Of a DNA stretch of 64,000 nt, positions 47,895 through 57,287 are shown piece after piece. The DNA is from Chlorogloea sp. CCALA 695. Its GTDB lineage: Bacteria; Cyanobacteriota; Cyanobacteriia; Cyanobacteriales; Chroococcidiopsidaceae. The stretch is taken from positions 1 through 64,000 of the forward strand of contig NZ_PVWN01000018.1 in NCBI RefSeq assembly GCF_003003885.1, in the 5' to 3' direction. How positions within the stretch are numbered: the first letter of the stretch is position 1; every line of letters starts with the position of its first letter. The translations under genes were made by a program, and so were the position numbers. The notes below the pieces were generated by a model. That model made no database searches. It saw nothing but the letters and a program-made list of their open reading frames with translations, and had not been told where the DNA came from.

Positions 47895-48090
47895 CGGGTG
47901 TGCGCGTCCTTGGTTGAGGTGATACCTAGCTAAACTAAGTCTAACAAACCCCTCTAAGTCTCGTTGGCTAAAAGCTTTATAAAAATTGCTTGCTTAAGAA
48001 TCTAGAAAATATATCAGCAGACCATGCTTTGATACTGTTACTTTTTCCTAAAAACAGGGATTAATAAAAATACAGTATGAACAAAATTAT

Positions 48091-49239
48091 ATGCCTCGCC
48101 GTATTCGTTACAGTAAAATACCTAGTGAACTCCGCGATATAGTTGTGCAGCAAGCAAAGTTACACGCTAAGTCCAGACAGCGCTCGATAAATGGACAAGC
48201 AATTAGAATGCCTCCATTGAATAAGCTTGTTAAATTAGCAGGGAATACTTGGGAATTTGCCAATGAAATAGCATTAGAAGATTTTATTTGGGATAACTTG
48301 ACTGCTATTTTTAATTTGATTCCCCTAGAACGACAACGCCGGATTAACGGCGAACGATGCGATATTATTTCTGCATCTCAAAATAAACAGCTAGTAATAA
48401 TAGAACTCAAAAACTCACTAGATAGAGGAATTGTTCAGCAATTAACTAGGTATTATGCCAATCTTGCAAAAAATAAATTATTTGATGTAGATTACGATTT
48501 ACCAGTTAAGTTAATTGCAATTACGCCAAGTTTCCATTCACACAACTATATTGATCGAGAGTATAGTAAGCTAAACTTTGATTTTATTGAATTCAAGCTT
48601 GTAGTAACAAAAGATAGCGAACTATATCTTCATTTAAACAATGTTGATACAGCGCAAACTTGGGAAGCTCAAGTTACATACAACTTAGAGCAAGTTCACG
48701 ATATCAAAGATTATTTACCACCTGTACCTAGTGTACTAGCTAAGATGATAGAGGGCTGTTCTGATGAACAGAAACAAATAATTTTACAAGTTAGGGAAAG
48801 ATTTTTATGCTTCCACGAGCGCATTCAAGAAATTAAGGGAGCAAATTTCGTTAAATATGGTAGAGGTAAAAGTAATATATGTGCAGAGATACGTGCAAAT
48901 ACATACAGTGCTGAGATGCGAACCCTAGGTTTCAATCAGCCTGCATTATTTTTATATTTACCTATACCTGATCGCAGAACATCACGTACTTTGAATAACG
49001 ATGAGTTGAATAAATTGTATAGACATCCTTTAGGTAGAATGCAAATTTGTTGCTCTACCAAAGACTGGAAGACATTTCACCCAGTTGTTAGTATTGCAGC
49101 ATATATTCCCCCAGGTAAGAGAAGTTCAATAGGTGGTTACAGCATGGCTTCCTTTGCTCCATTCATAATAAATAAAGCTGATTGCGAATTAAATACCCTT
49201 GTGGACTTAGCACTGCAAAGCTGGCTCAATAAACTATAA
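48091..49239 (+). CDS. PD-(D/E)XK nuclease, NucS/RecB-like core
   Basis: A 382-residue protein with a nuclease core at residues 55-130: Glu63 in ALEDFIWDNL, Asp91 in GERCDIISA, and Glu105-x-Lys107 in LVIIELKNS, then a RxxVxQxxxYY helix. It resembles NucS (DUF91) or RecB-like enzymes. The C-terminal half (210-382) is not recognised. It contains no HIP1 sites, unlike neighbours, and may be acquired. A stand-alone DNA repair or defence role is possible; the sequence does not tell. Confidence 0.7.
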   Translation: MPRRIRYSKIPSELRDIVVQQAKLHAKSRQRSINGQAIRMPPLNKLVKLAGNTWEFANEIALEDFIWDNLTAIFNLIPLERQRRINGERCDIISASQNKQLVIIELKNSLDRGIVQQLTRYYANLAKNKLFDVDYDLPVKLIAITPSFHSHNYIDREYSKLNFDFIEFKLVVTKDSELYLHLNNVDTAQTWEAQVTYNLEQVHDIKDYLPPVPSVLAKMIEGCSDEQKQIILQVRERFLCFHERIQEIKGANFVKYGRGKSNICAEIRANTYSAEMRTLGFNQPALFLYLPIPDRRTSRTLNNDELNKLYRHPLGRMQICCSTKDWKTFHPVVSIAAYIPPGKRSSIGGYSMASFAPFIINKADCELNTLVDLALQSWLNKL

Positions 49240-49379
49240 ATTATTTAAGCTAACGTGCGTGTTGATGATATGCCATATCTTCAATTCCCGTATCAATAAT
49301 AGATTTATCAATTAGTTGCTCAAATTGATCCCACGCAGAATTATAATCAATAATTCGACAATTGTTCAGGAGTCCGATA

Positions 49380-49631
49380 ATGCGCGAGTCTACGATGTAT
49401 CAAGCTATTTTACGGGAAGGTCGGGCTGAGGGACTGCAACTTGGATTGACTCAAGGTCGCACCGTTGAAGGTAAAACATTAGTTCTCAAGCAGCTTACCC
49501 GGAAGTTGGGTAGTTTATCACCCGAAATTACAACAAAAGTGAGCGCTCTGAGTCTTGAAGATTTAGAGGCTTTGGGAGAGGCTTTGTTGGATTTTACAAG
49601 TGTTGAGGATTTGGAATCTTGGTTGGGGTAA
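49380..49631 (+). CDS. DUF4351-containing fragment of an Rpn-family protein
   Basis: An 83-residue frame with MRESTMYQAILREGRAEG then the DUF4351 end LSLEDLEALGEALLDFTSVEDLESWL. This is the C-terminus of cyanobacterial Rpn/transposase-like PD-(D/E)XK proteins; the nuclease domain is missing. AGGAG 7 bases before ATG 49380 supports translation. It is a truncated gene or a stand-alone tail; I favour a remnant. Confidence 0.65.
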   Translation: MRESTMYQAILREGRAEGLQLGLTQGRTVEGKTLVLKQLTRKLGSLSPEITTKVSALSLEDLEALGEALLDFTSVEDLESWLG

Positions 49632-49844
49632 TTCAATGACAAATAAGTTTTCTTTTGGTATTCAAACTAGCAAGAACAATCTTGAATAAGAACTAAGAAA
49701 GTTATGCAAAGACCTTGAGAGCAATAGAAAGCTCTGGCTTTTGTTAGAGCAGATTTTGAAGACGTTGCATATTCAGTTTAACCTGCTCTAGTCATTGAGA
49801 GAAGGAACCCATCCTTCCGGGGTCGAAGCGATATATATTTAATT

Positions 49845-51056
49845 TTAATCCAACACAGCCAACACAGCTTTAGGCAACAACTTGTCTTTAAACCAGATGA
49901 TTTTTGCTGGAACATCAGTTAAATTTACTCCAGCTTTTTCTAAGTTCAATCGTTCAGAAATAGCTAAAATTAAATCGTCTCTTTCGGCGCGGCGCACTTG
50001 GGAAAACTTTTTTTGTAGATATTCTGGTCGCCAATAACCAACTATTTCTAGTAATAAGCTGCGCCCGTCAGGATGTACTAATCGAAAATCGGGAATCATG
50101 ACACTACCAGGAATCGGAATTAAATCAACTTCCCTCTCTAATACCCAATCGGATTTCAAAGATTCCCAGCGACTAGCAAAGGCTTCTTCTAACATACTGT
50201 CGTAAGGTTTACCTGGCGGATAATGAGATACTAAACCGCAATTGGCATCAAGGCTAAACTTTCCTGTTTTCCAATTGTTAGTATAAAAATCGCGGGTTTG
50301 TAAGGTGGCGCTAAGACTCCATTTTGTAACGTGCAACAGTGCGGGAATCATTTTTGCGATCGCAAGTCCATACCTCGTACTAGGCTTAAATAAGCTAGTT
50401 GCCCCATCTATAGTAATTGTAAACCCATGATCGGCATCCCCTTCTATATAAGCCATCAATTGAAACAGTTTCAAATACCGAAACAGCAGCTTATACTCTC
50501 CCGGAACATTGCGATGAGCATTTAATACTAATTGACTAGCACGATAAAATACTCCCTGTACTTGCGAAAGATTGTATTTATGTAGCAATTGCTCTGGTGT
50601 TGGTTCTTCAAACTCCATCAAAACCTTATTTTCTGCCAAGTCTGCGTAAAGTCCTTCCCGAATGTGCGCGGGTAAAACTTCTCGTTCTAATTCCTGACTA
50701 AGTTGCAAAGCCAATGTATCCAAAGTTTGACAGCTTTGAGGAGAACTTGGAACACTCAACGCCGATAAACTAAATACTCGCTCTCTTAATAATGGTGGTT
50801 CTAAAGGACTAACAACTTCAAACTCACACGCACTTTTAAGTAAATGAGCAAGTCCCCTTTTAAAGCGATAATCGGGGCTATCTCCTTCCAATTCTTGCAA
50901 CTGACTATCTAATTGTCCTTGAGTACCGCCCCGCGCTGCTAAAAAACAATCAATCAATTCTCTTGCAACAGCTAAAGTTTGCTCATCAATCCTCAACCTT
51001 TTTGGGGTTATTGTCTCCCCATTTAGCCGATGAGTCAGCAACTCGCTTGGTAACAT
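49845..51056 (-). CDS. Bax1-like DUF790 nuclease
   Basis: A 403-residue DUF790 protein. Its opening MLPSELLTHRLNG is typical. The C-terminal part has a PD-(D/E)XK-like core (SVMIPDFRLVHPDGRSLLLEIVGYW). Archaeal DUF790 protein Bax1 binds the XPB helicase and cuts DNA at bubble edges. Here the gene overlaps the XPB-like helicase gene upstream by 71 bases, so the pair is translated together and likely forms a helicase-nuclease complex for DNA repair. Confidence 0.82.
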   Translation of the reverse strand: MLPSELLTHRLNGETITPKRLRIDEQTLAVARELIDCFLAARGGTQGQLDSQLQELEGDSPDYRFKRGLAHLLKSACEFEVVSPLEPPLLRERVFSLSALSVPSSPQSCQTLDTLALQLSQELEREVLPAHIREGLYADLAENKVLMEFEEPTPEQLLHKYNLSQVQGVFYRASQLVLNAHRNVPGEYKLLFRYLKLFQLMAYIEGDADHGFTITIDGATSLFKPSTRYGLAIAKMIPALLHVTKWSLSATLQTRDFYTNNWKTGKFSLDANCGLVSHYPPGKPYDSMLEEAFASRWESLKSDWVLEREVDLIPIPGSVMIPDFRLVHPDGRSLLLEIVGYWRPEYLQKKFSQVRRAERDDLILAISERLNLEKAGVNLTDVPAKIIWFKDKLLPKAVLAVLD

Positions 51057-52509
51057 GATTATTCACTCCATACAACGGTACAATTTCTAGCTGTTTTGGC
51101 TCTGGTGGGGGTGGGAGACGTAGCACCGCTACGTCTCTACGTTGTTGTTCGCCTCGCCGCCGCGCCGATGTACCTTCTTCGCTAGTATCTTCTGCCACTA
51201 CTTCATACATTATCGCCAATTTATGCTCGTCTCCCTTACGCAGCACCCGCCCCAACCTTTGCACGTATTCCCGCGCCGAACCCGTACCAGATAAGATAAT
51301 CGCTACACTAGCGGCGGGTACATCTACCCCTTCATTTAAGACGTGAGAAGCTACTAAGGTTTTATATTCACCTTCTCGAAACCGCGTTAAAGTCTCGTGA
51401 CGCTCTTTTACGGGGGTTTGGTGAGTAAGGGCGGGAATCAAAAATTCTTGGGAAATTCGGTAAACTGTAGCGTTATCGGCGGTAAAAATTAGCGTCCTTT
51501 CGGGGTGGTGTTGGGCGAGGATATTGCTCAAAATCCGCATTTTGCCGTCTGTACCTAAAGCAATTTCCTTCGCTTCTTTGTGGGCTAACATCGCTCTACG
51601 TCCGGCTGTAGAGCGCGCGCTGGCTTGAACGAACATTTGCCAGCCTTTGAGACTTCCTAGGGAGATTTTTACATCTTTTAAAAAACTATTGCGCTGTTCG
51701 ATTAATTGCTTGTATCTTTCTCTTTCTAAATCTGAGAGTTTGACCTTAATTTGGACAATTTCATGCTTGGCTAAAGCGCTTCCGGCTAGTTCTTCCGCCG
51801 TTTTGCGATAGACTTCTTTGCCAATAAGTAGGTTTAAGTCTGCGTGTTTGCCATCGGTACGTTCGGGGGTTGCCGATAATCCTAACCTGTAAGGCGCGAT
51901 CGCATATTCGGCAATAACTCGATTAAAATCTGTAGGTAAGTGGTGACACTCATCAAAAATTAGCAATGCGTAGCGGTTTCCGAGGGCTTCAGCGTGGATG
52001 GCGGCGCTGTCGTAGGTAGAAACTAATATAGAAGTGCGATCGCGCGATCCTCCCCCCAATAACCCGATCTCTGCGTCGGGAAATGATACCAGTAATTGAG
52101 CATACCACTGGTGCATTAAATCTATAGTCGGTACTACGATTAATGTGCTGCGTGGAGTCGCTTGCATTGCTAACAATGCTAAATAAGTTTTTCCGGCGGC
52201 GGTAGGAAGCACCACTACACCATTACGCCCTGCTTGTTTCCACGCTTGTAATGCCTCGCTTTGATGAGGATAAGGCTCTCTTTCCATACTAGAAAAGAGT
52301 TCTAAAGTCTCAAAAGCTCTAGCATTATCAATAAAATCCGTTTTTTCCCCTTGCAAAGCTTCGATAAAAGCTCTGTAATAGATAGCAGGGATGCGAAATT
52401 TCTCAACGCGATCGTCCCAAGTAGCGTAATCTACCCAAGTTTTACCTTTAGGTGGTGGATGCACAATTAACGTGCCGCGATCAAAGGATATTGTCGGGAT
52501 TCGAGCCAT
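50986..52509 (-). CDS. XPB/Rad25-like superfamily 2 helicase
   Basis: A 507-residue SF2 helicase. Motif I is LPTAAGKT, motif II IFDECHHLPT, motif III LSATPERTDG, and motif VI YVQRLGRVLRKG. The N-terminal 60 residues match the short XPB/Bax1-partner domain. The gene contains an in-frame copy of the GTAGAGACG palindrome at 51115-51140, coding for RRDVAVLRL near the C-terminus. Its 3' end overlaps the DUF790 gene by 71 bases. Confidence 0.85.
   Translation of the reverse strand: MARIPTISFDRGTLIVHPPPKGKTWVDYATWDDRVEKFRIPAIYYRAFIEALQGEKTDFIDNARAFETLELFSSMEREPYPHQSEALQAWKQAGRNGVVVLPTAAGKTYLALLAMQATPRSTLIVVPTIDLMHQWYAQLLVSFPDAEIGLLGGGSRDRTSILVSTYDSAAIHAEALGNRYALLIFDECHHLPTDFNRVIAEYAIAPYRLGLSATPERTDGKHADLNLLIGKEVYRKTAEELAGSALAKHEIVQIKVKLSDLERERYKQLIEQRNSFLKDVKISLGSLKGWQMFVQASARSTAGRRAMLAHKEAKEIALGTDGKMRILSNILAQHHPERTLIFTADNATVYRISQEFLIPALTHQTPVKERHETLTRFREGEYKTLVASHVLNEGVDVPAASVAIILSGTGSAREYVQRLGRVLRKGDEHKLAIMYEVVAEDTSEEGTSARRRGEQQRRDVAVLRLPPPPEPKQLEIVPLYGVNNHVTKRVADSSAKWGDNNPKKVED
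51115..51140. repeat. Palindromic repeat inside the helicase coding sequence
   Basis: GAGACGTAGC and GCTACGTCTC form a perfect hairpin with an ACC loop. The whole unit is in frame and adds about nine residues between EQQ and PPPPEP. Other copies in the window lie in gaps between genes. Confidence 0.8.
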
Positions 52510-52779
52510 TTAAGCCAATATTTTAGGGCAGATTTATATTTCCAGTCTAAGGATTAATGGTGTTTTCTGAAACTGTACTGTTGCGGCTCAAATTAATGTA
52601 ATAGTTTATACTTTTGACGGTATATATCTACTACTTTTGATAGATTCCTAGTTGAAAGTATACTCAGGGGGGATTTTTTAAGGAGACAATAATTAGTTAG
52701 CGATCCCTCTCAATTAGGTTTTGGGGAAATTGTTTAACTAGCTGCTCATGCAATTCTACAGTTCTACGCGCCCATTTCG

Positions 52780-55700
52780 ATGAAACTAGATCCCCTAAAA
52801 AGCATTAAATCTCATAGAGCGTGGATTCCGTATTTTGTGTTAGCGATCGCGCTTCTATTTACTGGTGCAACTACGTCTTATGTGTCAGTAACAGCTAAAG
52901 CAAATGATAAATTACGCTTTGAAAATACTGCTGATCGCGCAAAGCAGGATATTCAAGCTCAGTTTGAAACTTATATTACCTTGCTACGGGCTAGTAGCGG
53001 TTTATTTGCAGCAAGCGATCGCATTACCCGCTCGGAGTTTGCGGCTTTCGTTGACAGATTGAGATTAAAAGAGCGTTATCCAGGCGTACAAGGAATAGGC
53101 TTTTCGGTAAAGGTGCAGCCAGGAGAAAGAGCCGCCTTAGTCGCCGATTTGCAACAACAAGGACTAAAAAACTTTAATATTCGTCCAGATTTTGCCCGTA
53201 ACGAGTATCACTCAATTATCTATTTAGAACCGTTGGATCGACGCAATAAGGAGGCAATTGGCTACGATATGTTCTCTGAAAAAGTGCGCCAAGCTGCGAT
53301 GATTCGCGCCCGTGATACTGGCACACCCGCCGCTTCAGGAAAAGTCACTCTAGTACAGGAAATTGAGCAGCAAAAACAAGCAGGTTTTCTACTTTATATT
53401 CCCGTTTACCGCAATGGCACAATACCCGACACTGTAGCCCAAAGACAAAGAGACTTACTAGGTTTTGTTTATAGTCCGTTTCGCGCCAACGATTTAATTC
53501 AAGGGATTTTTGGAGATGACAAGCATCCAGGAATCGACTTTGCAATCTACGAGGGGAAAGATATTACCCCAGAAAATTTGCTGCACAATTCTCAAATTGC
53601 CGCAAATAACCCTAATTACAAACCATTTTTTCAGCAACAATCAACTATCGATATTGCTGGGCGCACTTGGAGCATTGTATTGAGTTCCCGTCCAGAATTT
53701 GAATTAAGTTCTGAAACTAGACTTGTACCTTATATTGGGTTTGTGGGCATTGCGATCGCACTTATTCTATTTGGCGCAACGCGAAGCCTAGTTATCGCCC
53801 GTGACACTGCGGAGAAATCTTCTGAAGAACTCCGAAAAAGCAGCACTCGGTTAAGATTTGCTCTAGATGCGGCACAATTAGGCGATTGGGATTTTGACCT
53901 TGCAACCCAAGCCACCCGGCGAAATCTTCAGCACGATCGCATATTTGGTCACAATACTTTGCTCCCAGAGTGGAGCTACGAAATGTTTTTAGAGCGCGTC
54001 CATCCTGACGATCGCCAAGACGTTGATCGCCAGTTTCAACACACTTTAGCTACCAATGAAAATTTGAATTTTGAATGTAGAGTATTTTGGGACGACCGAA
54101 GCATTCATTGGATTTGGATAACAGGTAGTGTTTATCGCAATGAGGAAGGTAAAGCAATACGGTTATTAGGAATAATTAAAGAAATAAGCGACCGCAAATT
54201 ACTCCAAGACACGCTAAAACAAAAAGCTATCGAGCAAGAAGTATTATTAGATTCTGTTCCCGCCGTAGTTTTTTACAAAGACTTGGAAGCAAAATATATT
54301 GCGATCAACCGCCGGGGTGCGGAAATTATTAATAAACCAGTTGCGGAAATTATTGGTAAAACTGATAATAATTTCTTTCCCCAAGACCAAGCAACAGCAT
54401 TTTATCATGACGACCGCGAAGTTATGACATCGGGCCAACCCAAACGCAGCATAGAAGAACCTGTAACGGGCGCTGATGGTAAGACAATGTGGGTAATAAC
54501 TTACAAATCTCCTTACTTTAACTCCCAAGGAGAAGTTGCAGGGTTAGTCGGAATTACCATGGACATTAGCGATCGCAAATATGCGGAGATCGAACGCGAT
54601 CGCTTTTTTACCTTATCCCTCGACTTGCTGTGTATCTGTGGGTTTGATGGTTATTTTAAACGCATAAATCCAGCCTTTGAAAAAATCCTCGGTTATACTT
54701 CAGCAGAAATACTTGCCAAACCATTTCTTGATTTTGTTCATTCTGAAGACGTAACCGTAACAATAAACGAAGTAGACAAATTGGCTATAGGCGAGCCTAC
54801 TAAGTATTTTGAGAATCGCTACCAGTGCAAAGATGGTTCCTATCGCTGGTTAGCTTGGACAGTGTTTCCTGTAGTGGAGGAAGGATTGATGTATGCTGCA
54901 TCTCATGATATTACGACACGCAAAGCCGCCGAAATAGAACGCGAACGACTCTTAGAGAGCGAACAAACTGCCCGTGCTACCGCCGAAGCTGCAAATCGGA
55001 TGAAAGATGAGTTTTTAGCGACCCTTTCCCACGAGCTTCGTACCCCTTTAAATGCAATGGTAGGCTGGATTCAATTGTTGCGGACTCGTAAGTTTAATGA
55101 AACTACTACGGCTAAAGCTTTAGAAACTATAGATCGCAATACCAAGTCTTTACAGCAATTAATTGAAGATATTTTAGATGTATCGCGGATTATTACTGGA
55201 AAAATCCGCTTAGATTTCGCTTGTATATCACTGCAACCAATTGTAGAATCCGCCCTTGAGACAGTTCAAAGTGCAGCCCAAGCAAAAAATATTCGCTTAG
55301 AGTTTTATGTAGCACCAGAAATTAATCGAGTCCAAGGAGATTCTAGCCGCCTGCAACAAGTTTTATGGAATCTGTTATCTAATGCCGTCAAATTTACGCC
55401 CAAAGGCGGACGAGTTGAAGTGCGATTAGAAGTCCATAATTCTCGCGTCCAAATTAGTATCAAAGATAGCGGACAAGGTATTAGTCCAGACTTTTTACCT
55501 TATGTATTTGAGCGTTTTCGCCAAGAAGATGGGACAACGACAAGAACCTATGGCGGTTTGGGACTAGGTTTAGCAATTGTCCGTCATTTAATTGAACTTC
55601 ATGGCGGAACAGTAAAAGCCGAAAGTGAAGGGATGGACAAAGGATCGACTTTTATAGTAACTTTGCCTATTAGCTCGGTAGTAAATACGGTAAAAGAAGT

Positions 55701-56139
55701 ACCGCTACAAATGCCTGTAGTTGCTACTGAAGAACCAATTTTTTGTTTACCGTCCCTAGAGAATTTACGAGTATTAGTTGTAGATGATGAAGTAGATGCG
55801 CGAGAGGTAGTTAGTGCGGTATTGCTAGAGTATGGAGCCGAAATAAAAGCTGTAGCTACCGCTCAAGAAGCATTGATAGAAATTAGTCAATTTCAGCCTC
55901 ATGTATTGGTAAGCGATATCGGAATGCCAGGAGTTGATGGCTATACACTAATTCGGAAAGTCCGGGCGCTTACGCCAGCACAAGGGGGGAAAGTTCCTGC
56001 TCTTGCTTTGACGGCTTACGCTAGAGCCGAAGATCGCAAAAAAGCTTTACTTGCAGGGTTTCAGTTGCACGTCCCCAAGCCGATAGATGCCGCAGAATTA
56101 GCGGTTGCGATCGCTCGTTTAGCCGGAAGAAATGTATAA
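52780..56139 (+). CDS. CHASE-PAS hybrid sensor histidine kinase with receiver
   Basis: A 1119-residue membrane-bound kinase. Transmembrane helix 1 (residues 15-35) and helix 2 (about 312-335) flank a periplasmic CHASE domain (LRASSGLFAASDRITRSEF...YPGVQGIGFS). Three PAS/PAC units follow (about 355-480, 490-610, 610-735). The HisKA box is FLATLSHELRTPLNAM, and the ATPase domain has the G-boxes DSGQGIS and GGLGLGLAIV. The receiver (about 995-1112) has Asp in LVSDIGMPG. The ligand is unknown. No partner regulator is adjacent. Confidence 0.93.
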   Translation: MKLDPLKSIKSHRAWIPYFVLAIALLFTGATTSYVSVTAKANDKLRFENTADRAKQDIQAQFETYITLLRASSGLFAASDRITRSEFAAFVDRLRLKERYPGVQGIGFSVKVQPGERAALVADLQQQGLKNFNIRPDFARNEYHSIIYLEPLDRRNKEAIGYDMFSEKVRQAAMIRARDTGTPAASGKVTLVQEIEQQKQAGFLLYIPVYRNGTIPDTVAQRQRDLLGFVYSPFRANDLIQGIFGDDKHPGIDFAIYEGKDITPENLLHNSQIAANNPNYKPFFQQQSTIDIAGRTWSIVLSSRPEFELSSETRLVPYIGFVGIAIALILFGATRSLVIARDTAEKSSEELRKSSTRLRFALDAAQLGDWDFDLATQATRRNLQHDRIFGHNTLLPEWSYEMFLERVHPDDRQDVDRQFQHTLATNENLNFECRVFWDDRSIHWIWITGSVYRNEEGKAIRLLGIIKEISDRKLLQDTLKQKAIEQEVLLDSVPAVVFYKDLEAKYIAINRRGAEIINKPVAEIIGKTDNNFFPQDQATAFYHDDREVMTSGQPKRSIEEPVTGADGKTMWVITYKSPYFNSQGEVAGLVGITMDISDRKYAEIERDRFFTLSLDLLCICGFDGYFKRINPAFEKILGYTSAEILAKPFLDFVHSEDVTVTINEVDKLAIGEPTKYFENRYQCKDGSYRWLAWTVFPVVEEGLMYAASHDITTRKAAEIERERLLESEQTARATAEAANRMKDEFLATLSHELRTPLNAMVGWIQLLRTRKFNETTTAKALETIDRNTKSLQQLIEDILDVSRIITGKIRLDFACISLQPIVESALETVQSAAQAKNIRLEFYVAPEINRVQGDSSRLQQVLWNLLSNAVKFTPKGGRVEVRLEVHNSRVQISIKDSGQGISPDFLPYVFERFRQEDGTTTRTYGGLGLGLAIVRHLIELHGGTVKAESEGMDKGSTFIVTLPISSVVNTVKEVPLQMPVVATEEPIFCLPSLENLRVLVVDDEVDAREVVSAVLLEYGAEIKAVATAQEALIEISQFQPHVLVSDIGMPGVDGYTLIRKVRALTPAQGGKVPALALTAYARAEDRKKALLAGFQLHVPKPIDAAELAVAIARLAGRNV

Positions 56140-56208
56140 GCTATATAAAATCGTCTTCGTTGGCTTGATGCTCGTTAGGGGTTGAATCTTTCACTTGATA
56201 GACTGCTG

Positions 56209-56418
56209 CTACCTTTGCAACACGGCAGAAACGATAACTGTAACTGTAGCAGCAGAAATTAAAGCAAAAGCAAGATTTACTACTTGATTAGACGCTTTTT
56301 GATAAGCATCTATTCTAGTGTTGCTCTCTAACTGCTTTATTTCTAAAGCTTGAATTTCCCTATCTAGTTTGTCAAATCTATTTAATACTTGCTGTTGGAA
56401 ATCTTCTGTAGATTGCAT
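56209..56418 (-). CDS. Small tail-anchored coiled-coil protein
   Basis: A 69-residue protein with a coiled coil (RFDKLDREIQALEIKQLE) and a C-terminal membrane helix (VVNLAFALISAATVTVIVSAVL). No known family. It converges on the kinase gene. The architecture resembles small membrane-linked hemolysin XhlA-like proteins, but this is not more than a resemblance. Confidence 0.6.
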   Translation of the reverse strand: MQSTEDFQQQVLNRFDKLDREIQALEIKQLESNTRIDAYQKASNQVVNLAFALISAATVTVIVSAVLQR

Positions 56419-56523
56419 TATTTTTTTACCTAATAGTTAAATTTTTCGGCGTTGCTGAAAGTATGATAATTTTTCTTTATCTCCTCCTCATTCATACCGC
56501 ATTAGGAATTGTTCATTAAAATC

Positions 56524-56551
56524 ATTACCAATTACCAATTACCAATTACCA
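56524..56551. repeat. Short tandem repeat (ATTACCA)4
   Basis: Four perfect heptamers ATTACCA lie just downstream of the molybdopterin gene stop. This heptamer type is the usual short tandemly repeated repetitive (STRR) sequence of cyanobacteria and differs by one base from the ATTACCC array at 21637. Confidence 0.85.
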
Positions 56552-56561
56552 TTTTCTTAAA

Positions 56562-57281
56562 TTACAGCCCTGCAAACCATTCATACCCTTGGTCTTCCCA
56601 ATAACCTTTAATCGGTAATAACTTCTCAACTAAAACTATGCGTGTCACCCATTTACTTTGTTTATATCCAAGTTTAATTGGCGATGCCAAACGCAAAGGC
56701 GCACCATTTTCGACGGGCAAAGGTTGACCATTTTTTTCATAAGCCATCAAGGTTTGAGGATGCAAAGCCGAAGCTATATCCCAACTTTCGTAATAGCCAT
56801 CCGCCGATTCAAAATAGATGTAGCGGACGTTTGATTTAGGTTTAGCAAGCACAACAATATCTCGCAATTGTAACCCGCCCCATTGGACAATTGCCGCCCA
56901 TCCTTCAACGCAGACATGACGAATTATCATTGATGTATGGGGCATTTGTTGAATATCTGCCATGCTCAAACTTAAAGGATTATCAACATCGCCTTCAACT
57001 AATAACCTAAATTTTACTGTGTCAATTTTTGGCGTAAACCTATAACTATTAATAATTAAAGCGTCAGGTTCAATAGCACTAATACTAAATTCTGGTACAG
57101 GCTGCTGGGGATTTAATAATAATTCTTCTAATCTTTGATTTAGCGGTTCAAAAGCTTGTCCAACAACTTCTTCAAATAATCTGATTCCACACCCACTTAA
57201 TAACAAGCTAAGGCTAGAAAAACCTGATAACTGTAAAAAACGACGACGTAATAATAGGCGATCGCGTTGCATCGGTTCCAT
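56562..57281 (-). CDS. Molybdopterin-dependent oxidoreductase (MsrP/sulfite oxidase-like)
   Basis: A 239-residue protein with a Tat signal (LLRRRFLQLSG) that runs into a lipobox-like LLSGC at Cys31. The molybdenum ligand Cys124 is in RHVCVEGW, followed by the sulfite oxidase-like fold (PLRLASPIKLGYKQSKWV). It is shorter than typical MsrP. With the adjacent cytochrome b gene (6-base gap) it would form a MsrPQ-like or related electron transfer unit in the membrane or periplasm. Substrate is not known. Confidence 0.85.
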   Translation of the reverse strand: MEPMQRDRLLLRRRFLQLSGFSSLSLLLSGCGIRLFEEVVGQAFEPLNQRLEELLLNPQQPVPEFSISAIEPDALIINSYRFTPKIDTVKFRLLVEGDVDNPLSLSMADIQQMPHTSMIIRHVCVEGWAAIVQWGGLQLRDIVVLAKPKSNVRYIYFESADGYYESWDIASALHPQTLMAYEKNGQPLPVENGAPLRLASPIKLGYKQSKWVTRIVLVEKLLPIKGYWEDQGYEWFAGL

Positions 57282-57287
57282 AATATA

